Source of the DNA: Anniella stebbinsi
Lineage: Eukaryota; Chordata; Lepidosauria; Squamata; Anniellidae
Reading direction: 5' to 3'
NCBI GenBank assembly: GCA_029215795.1
Contig: JARDYH010000001.1
Location: 395,969,154-396,033,153, forward strand
DNA length: 64,000 nucleotides
Shown: piece after piece, positions 59,618 to 64,000 of the stretch
Layout: every line of letters starts with the position of its first letter
How positions within the stretch are numbered: the first letter of the stretch is position 1
Program-made: the position numbers and the translations under genes
The notes under the pieces: generated by a model
Told to the model about the DNA's origin: nothing
Database searches by the model: none
Seen by the model: only the letters and a program-made list of their open reading frames with translations

Positions 59618-62009
59618 GTGAGTACTTCAACTTATCTGAATTTCTAGTGTTTATCCCATTGCAGAATCTTCAGGCTGATAAGACTACAAAATAAATGCAT
59701 ATATGTTACATTACAGTTTCAATTCAGGTAATCTAACAACAACTAGAAAATCTATATCGCACCCCAAAACAGCTGGTAAAGTTGTAAGTATCTATTCTCC
59801 CCTTCAAAGTAGGAGGACAGCTAGCTTGGGATAGCCTGGGAAGGCAGTCTCCAAAACATAACATCTGGCAGAGGAGGAGACATCATCTCAATCTTTAATT
59901 TTTGTGAACCACCCAGAGCGCTTTGGCTATTAGATGGTATAGATATAAATAAATAAATCCCCAAGATAACTTCCTGCCTTCGGAATTGGGTATTCTGTCG
60001 ATAGTGGTTTAGGATTGTCAAGAAACCCCTGACAGTGAGACAAAGGAGCAATACTAGATATCAGTTCCAAGACAAAAGTAGGCAACAAATTGGAATAATC
60101 TTGTATATCTAATGTTAGACATCACTTTGATGATGGGTCAGGAATTTGAACAAGGAAATTTTCTCTCATATACTACCTGATTTTTGCTTTGCCTTGCTGG
60201 AAGGAAATACCTACACGCACACACACACATGCACACACACAGTAGGTATCCTTCAGTAACTGGACATTTCATTCCCTCAAGCTAGAGTGGTGAAGGGGCC
60301 AACAGAGAAGGGCCCAACGACTCTTGGCTCTCTTGCCCCCCCAACTTTTGTGTGGGTCCCTTCTTGCTTGGTACATTTCATAAATAATATAATGTTACAC
60401 AGACTATACATCTTACATTAAGAAATGTTATATTAACGCAACAACAGCAAAAAAGACTTGAGAAACAAAACAAAAAAGAAACTTCAATAGTTTTAGGAGG
60501 CAAACAATGGGCGTATGGTGCTGTTTCATTCATTTCCCCTAATGAACTGTTAGCCCGTCTTAGCATTTTTTCTTTGCTTAAGAAAATGCTTAGGGCAATA
60601 AATTAATTTTGATAGTTGCTCCTACATCCCAGCATTGTTTACTGCTTTTTAAGTTCAAACGTAGTCTGCCTTAAATTGTGCTGTAGCATTGAAGAACAAT
60701 ATTGCCAGATACAAGTGCTTGATTTCTGTGGGTCTATCCTGTGGTTTTGCCTGACACACCTGATGGGTGATCAGGGATGTAACAAAGGACTTTAATGGTC
60801 CTTAATGACCTAAAATCTCTTTCCAGCTTTGGGAATATGACACCCCTGAGCAAGGGACAGGGAATCAGATAGAAGGAGTTAGGCAGGCAAAGCTGTGTGT
60901 ATGTGTTAGCTGGACTTGGAAGCAGCTGGTGAGTAGATGTGGGAGGGCTTCAGGGGTCTTTACTCTTACTGTCTGGAAGTTAGAGATGTAAAATGTCTGG
61001 ATATTTCAAAACCATGAAGAAACTCTGTGGAATTCTGGGTGTGGGCAGGGAAACAGACCTTTGCAATACTTCTTTTGGGGGCTCTCTTTATAGATTTAAA
61101 GTCACTTTGTTACTTTAGGAACATGAAATATATTATGTATAACTTGGTTTGCTTATAAAAGTCATTAAAACTTAAACATTTAAAAGCAAACATAGTAAAT
61201 TCGTAATTATTGTCTGGATAAATCATACTTTTGCATTTAATATACAAAACATGATAATTTCATGAGCAAACCCAAGTTATACATAATATATTCTAGGAAC
61301 TTCAACAAGTTATGCCTGAAACATCTGAATTATTCTAGAAGTCAAAAGATGCATGAAGAGCTGGTAGCAGAGGAATAAGCATTGGTTTCTATTAGTGAGT
61401 AATTGGTTGGGATGGAGTTTAGGGAAATCTAGTCTGAAGGAAAACCTGTTAAGAGACTATTTAGCTGGGGAAGACTCTCTTAAGTATTAGGAATTGTAAC
61501 CAAGCTTATTGAATTTAAGAACTTTTAAGCAATATCAACCTATTATTTGAAGAGTGACATTTTATTCCGTTTTATAAAGAATTCCCCCGAATAAACATCT
61601 TAATTATTGTTATTTTGAAACATTGTCTCTAGTGATGTTATCAGTCCCATGCCTATGCCTTGGGAATCAGGCTAAATATCCATACATTTGGCATTTGAAC
61701 TACTTTGTTTAGAAAAATTTCCTTCCAGCTGTTGGTATTTTGTTTTTCCATTATCATACAATGTCGGCTCTTTGATTGAGATCTGCGTAGAGGAAATGGC
61801 AGGTAGAAACCATGATCTTACTCTGAAATATGACCTTGTTTCCTGATTTCACATCCCTCACCATGGAATAATTGAAATAGGATTATGATATGTAAAACTG
61901 GAAACAACAATTGATAGGAAATTTGTGTAGCTAAATGTATTGTTCACTTCCCTACAGTTTTAAGATCAAATAGTTTTAATATGGAATGCAGTGTTTCACT
62001 ATTAATTTA
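59618..62009. other. NEO1: NEO1 intron 2 (start), no gene
   Basis: Begins GTGAGTAC and runs past the window end. It holds an L2/SINE 3'-tail scrap (59897-59958: 'gtgaaccacccagagcgctt' to (AAAT)n), a (CA)n tract near 60213-60241 and an inverted repeat at 61118-61302. Otherwise unassigned. Confidence 0.6.
61118..61302. repeat. Inverted repeat with short spacer
   Basis: The word aggaacatgaaatatattat plus 'gtataacttggtttgc' (61118-61152) recurs inverted at 61267-61302 with a few mismatches, separated by about 115 bases of A/T-rich DNA. It could be a small MITE; no target duplication was found. Confidence 0.7.
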
Positions 62010-62017
62010 TGTATATG

Positions 62018-62335
62018 TAGGCTGACCATATGAAAAGGAGGACAGGGCTCATGTAACTTTAACAGTTGTAGAGAAAAGGGGATTTCAGCCAGTGTCATTT
62101 GTATGCAATTAGTTCCTGGTGAAATTCCCTCTTCATCACAACAGTTAAAGTTGCAGAGGCCCTGCTTTCTTTTGTATCTGGTCACTCTAGTATAGTGCCT
62201 GCACCTTTAACTGTTGTGATGAAGAGGGAATTTCACCAGGGACTAATTGCATACAAATTACACTGGCTGAAATTCCCTTTTCTCTACAACTTAAAGTTAC
62301 ATGAGCCCTGTCCTCTTTTTCATATGGTCAGCCTA
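62018..62335. mobile_element. hAT-type palindromic MITE, copy 2
   Basis: A 318-bp copy of the element at 53475-53794, in the same arm order and highly similar over its length. Target duplication tgtatatg (62010-62017) and tgcatatg (62336-62343), 7 of 8 matching. It lies in intron 2, so the two copies bracket exon 2. Confidence 0.88.
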
Positions 62336-62343
62336 TGCATATG

Positions 62344-64000
62344 AAATGTAGGAAAGGGCTCCATAAATTAGTGTAGTGTTTCTCCAACTTCTTAAAGTTG
62401 TCCTCCATTCTGGACTTAATCTACACATGCCTCACTACCCCAAACCAGCAAACCAACACCAATAATCTGTTCCATAGGCTGGTAGTTGGAGATTCTTATG
62501 TACACTTGCACGCAGCCAACTTTAATGTGACGGTCTGTGACTGAGCTACTAGTCCAATGTGAAGAGGATAGAACAGGACATCTTTGAATCCTTCCTAAAA
62601 CCACACACAGGGAAGCATCATTAGAGCAGAGATGAAGCTCTTCCCAAGCTCATTTTTTTCCATTCAAATCAGGTTGGCATTGTCTCCAAGAAGTTCAGTG
62701 TGGGTTACTGCGGGTCACCTGTATGGGGGCATTCAATTCGCCATGGCACCTGAAGGATGGGAGCATCAACTGTCTCAGGATTCTAGTTTTCCCTGGGTTC
62801 CCCTAAATTCAGTGTAAATTTTTTTAACTGATTTACATAAGGAGAAGAAGGTACATTCAGAACATCAGTGATTAGAAGGTGTAGAGGAGAGAACTGGCTA
62901 AATTGATCTGGTGTCAGACTCCTGAAGGTTACACAGAACCTAGGTATAGCTATTTGTCTGAAAAGAAAACTAAAAATTACAGGGCTGTGCAAATAGCAAT
63001 AATCAAAAAGGCATGCAATATCATACACAATGCAGCATCTTGCTGAAAGGTGAAAACAGGTTTTGTGCAAGCATGCACTATATCTGTTTAAATCTATCAG
63101 TGTTAATTTTACTACTAGTAGCCAGGTTAAACAGCTGATGGAATTAAGAATAAGGTTGATCAGATGAACAGGAATAGTAACAATCAGACTAATATTAGAA
63201 CAAAAAATGTAAAGAAATATCCTGTGAGTTTAAAAAGCTACAAGTTGAAGATGGGATAAAGGACATTTTGTACAATTATGTGAATTTCTCCTTTCCAAAT
63301 CACCTCTATGGAGACTTTATATTCTTAGCATTTTAAAGAAAAAACAGCCCATAGATTTCACTAAAAAGTTCATCAAACAAATAAAATTTGGAAATGTTAC
63401 GTCGTGTTAAATGACACCCAATTAAGTCTTGCTTCTCATTTTGGTAGGTTTGGCAGGCTTTTTCAGCATTGGTGAGTTTAGACCACCTGCACCCATGTAG
63501 GAAAATCTAAATGTTTGTATTCTTACTGAATTAGAGGTATAGTTTATACTGTGTTATAGGAATGTTTTCCTGCAGTAGTTACAGATGCCAGCTATGCAGA
63601 TTCCATAGGCTGTGCTATTCGCATTCAGATCCCCCATGAGCTCTGGACTCACTGGCAGGATGAAATGCCATAGATGTCTCAGTTGTAGAAATTGGCACAT
63701 CAGATCTTCAGAGTTAAGAGCCATCTAAATGGATTTATGCATATACTTTTTTATTGGAGCAGGAGGAGGAATATGTTTGCAAAATTTAGTGTGGCAGCAT
63801 GTTCCTTCTGAGATTAGGAACTTTACAGCTCTACTACCAATTTTTAACTCTGTCCCTGCTGTACACAACCGTCCTTCTAAAGTGTTCCTTTTTCTGTCCT
63901 GACTGTAAACTTCTAAGCTTCAATTATGTTCTCATTAAGTTAAGTGTATAACTCAGAGCAGGTACATGAACTCAATTTCCATTCTCTCATTATGGGGTAA
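62344..64000. other. NEO1: NEO1 intron 2, nothing recognised
   Basis: Unique-looking AT-rich intron to the end of the window. No exon 3 candidate with Ig2-type coding was seen, so the next exon lies beyond the window. Confidence 0.6.

Noticed and set aside
59287..59694. Exon 2 read as a single 135-codon ORF
   Set aside because: The open frame runs into both introns. The acceptor (AG at 59298-59299) and donor (GT at 59618-59619), with matching phase to exon 1, define the true exon.

Overview
The window is vertebrate genomic DNA and looks like a squamate reptile, most likely a lizard. The only host gene I can support is the 5' end of NEO1 (neogenin, a netrin/RGM receptor) on the + strand. The rest is upstream flank, a very large first intron, the start of intron 2, and many transposable elements. 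The reptile call rests on the repeat mix: L1, L2 and CR1-like LINEs, two kinds of tRNA-derived SINE, hAT-type non-autonomous elements and foldback elements together. It also rests on a NEO1 Ig1 domain that is clearly neogenin but differs from the mammalian protein at several sites. The species is inferred, not proven.

Layout. Positions 1-9.9 kb are upstream flank with a SINE, two hAT-type elements carrying exact 8-bp target-site duplications (the second holds a 242-bp self-complementary tandem array), a half-element and a CR1 scrap. About 9.95-11.25 kb is a TATA-less CpG island with NEO1 exon 1 (CDS 10836-10977: signal peptide and an alanine run). Intron 1 runs 10978-59299 (about 48.3 kb). 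It contains L2 fragments, a GC-rich orphan island (about 15.6-16.1 kb), a 5'-truncated + strand L1 (17.28-19.47 kb), a near full-length - strand L1 with a 19-bp target-site duplication (25.4-31.0 kb), a degenerate L2 (33.5-34.7 kb), foldback elements, and a Tc1/mariner-type transposon with D-41-D catalytic spacing (44.1-45.5 kb) whose transposase has four in-frame stops. Exon 2 (59300-59617) encodes the first Ig domain. Intron 2 continues to the window end.

How it fits together. Exon 1 and exon 2 join in phase 1 (one base of a Gly codon from exon 1, two from exon 2) to give the signal peptide followed by Ig1. The 5' leader has two short upstream ORFs that could modulate translation if the transcript starts far enough upstream. 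Exon 2 lies between two near-identical palindromic hAT-type elements (53.5 and 62.0 kb). No protein-coding gene other than NEO1 and decayed transposon genes was found. I saw no CRISPR array, operon or other new multi-gene system. The most unusual structures are the 242-bp palindromic array and the D-41-D transposon.
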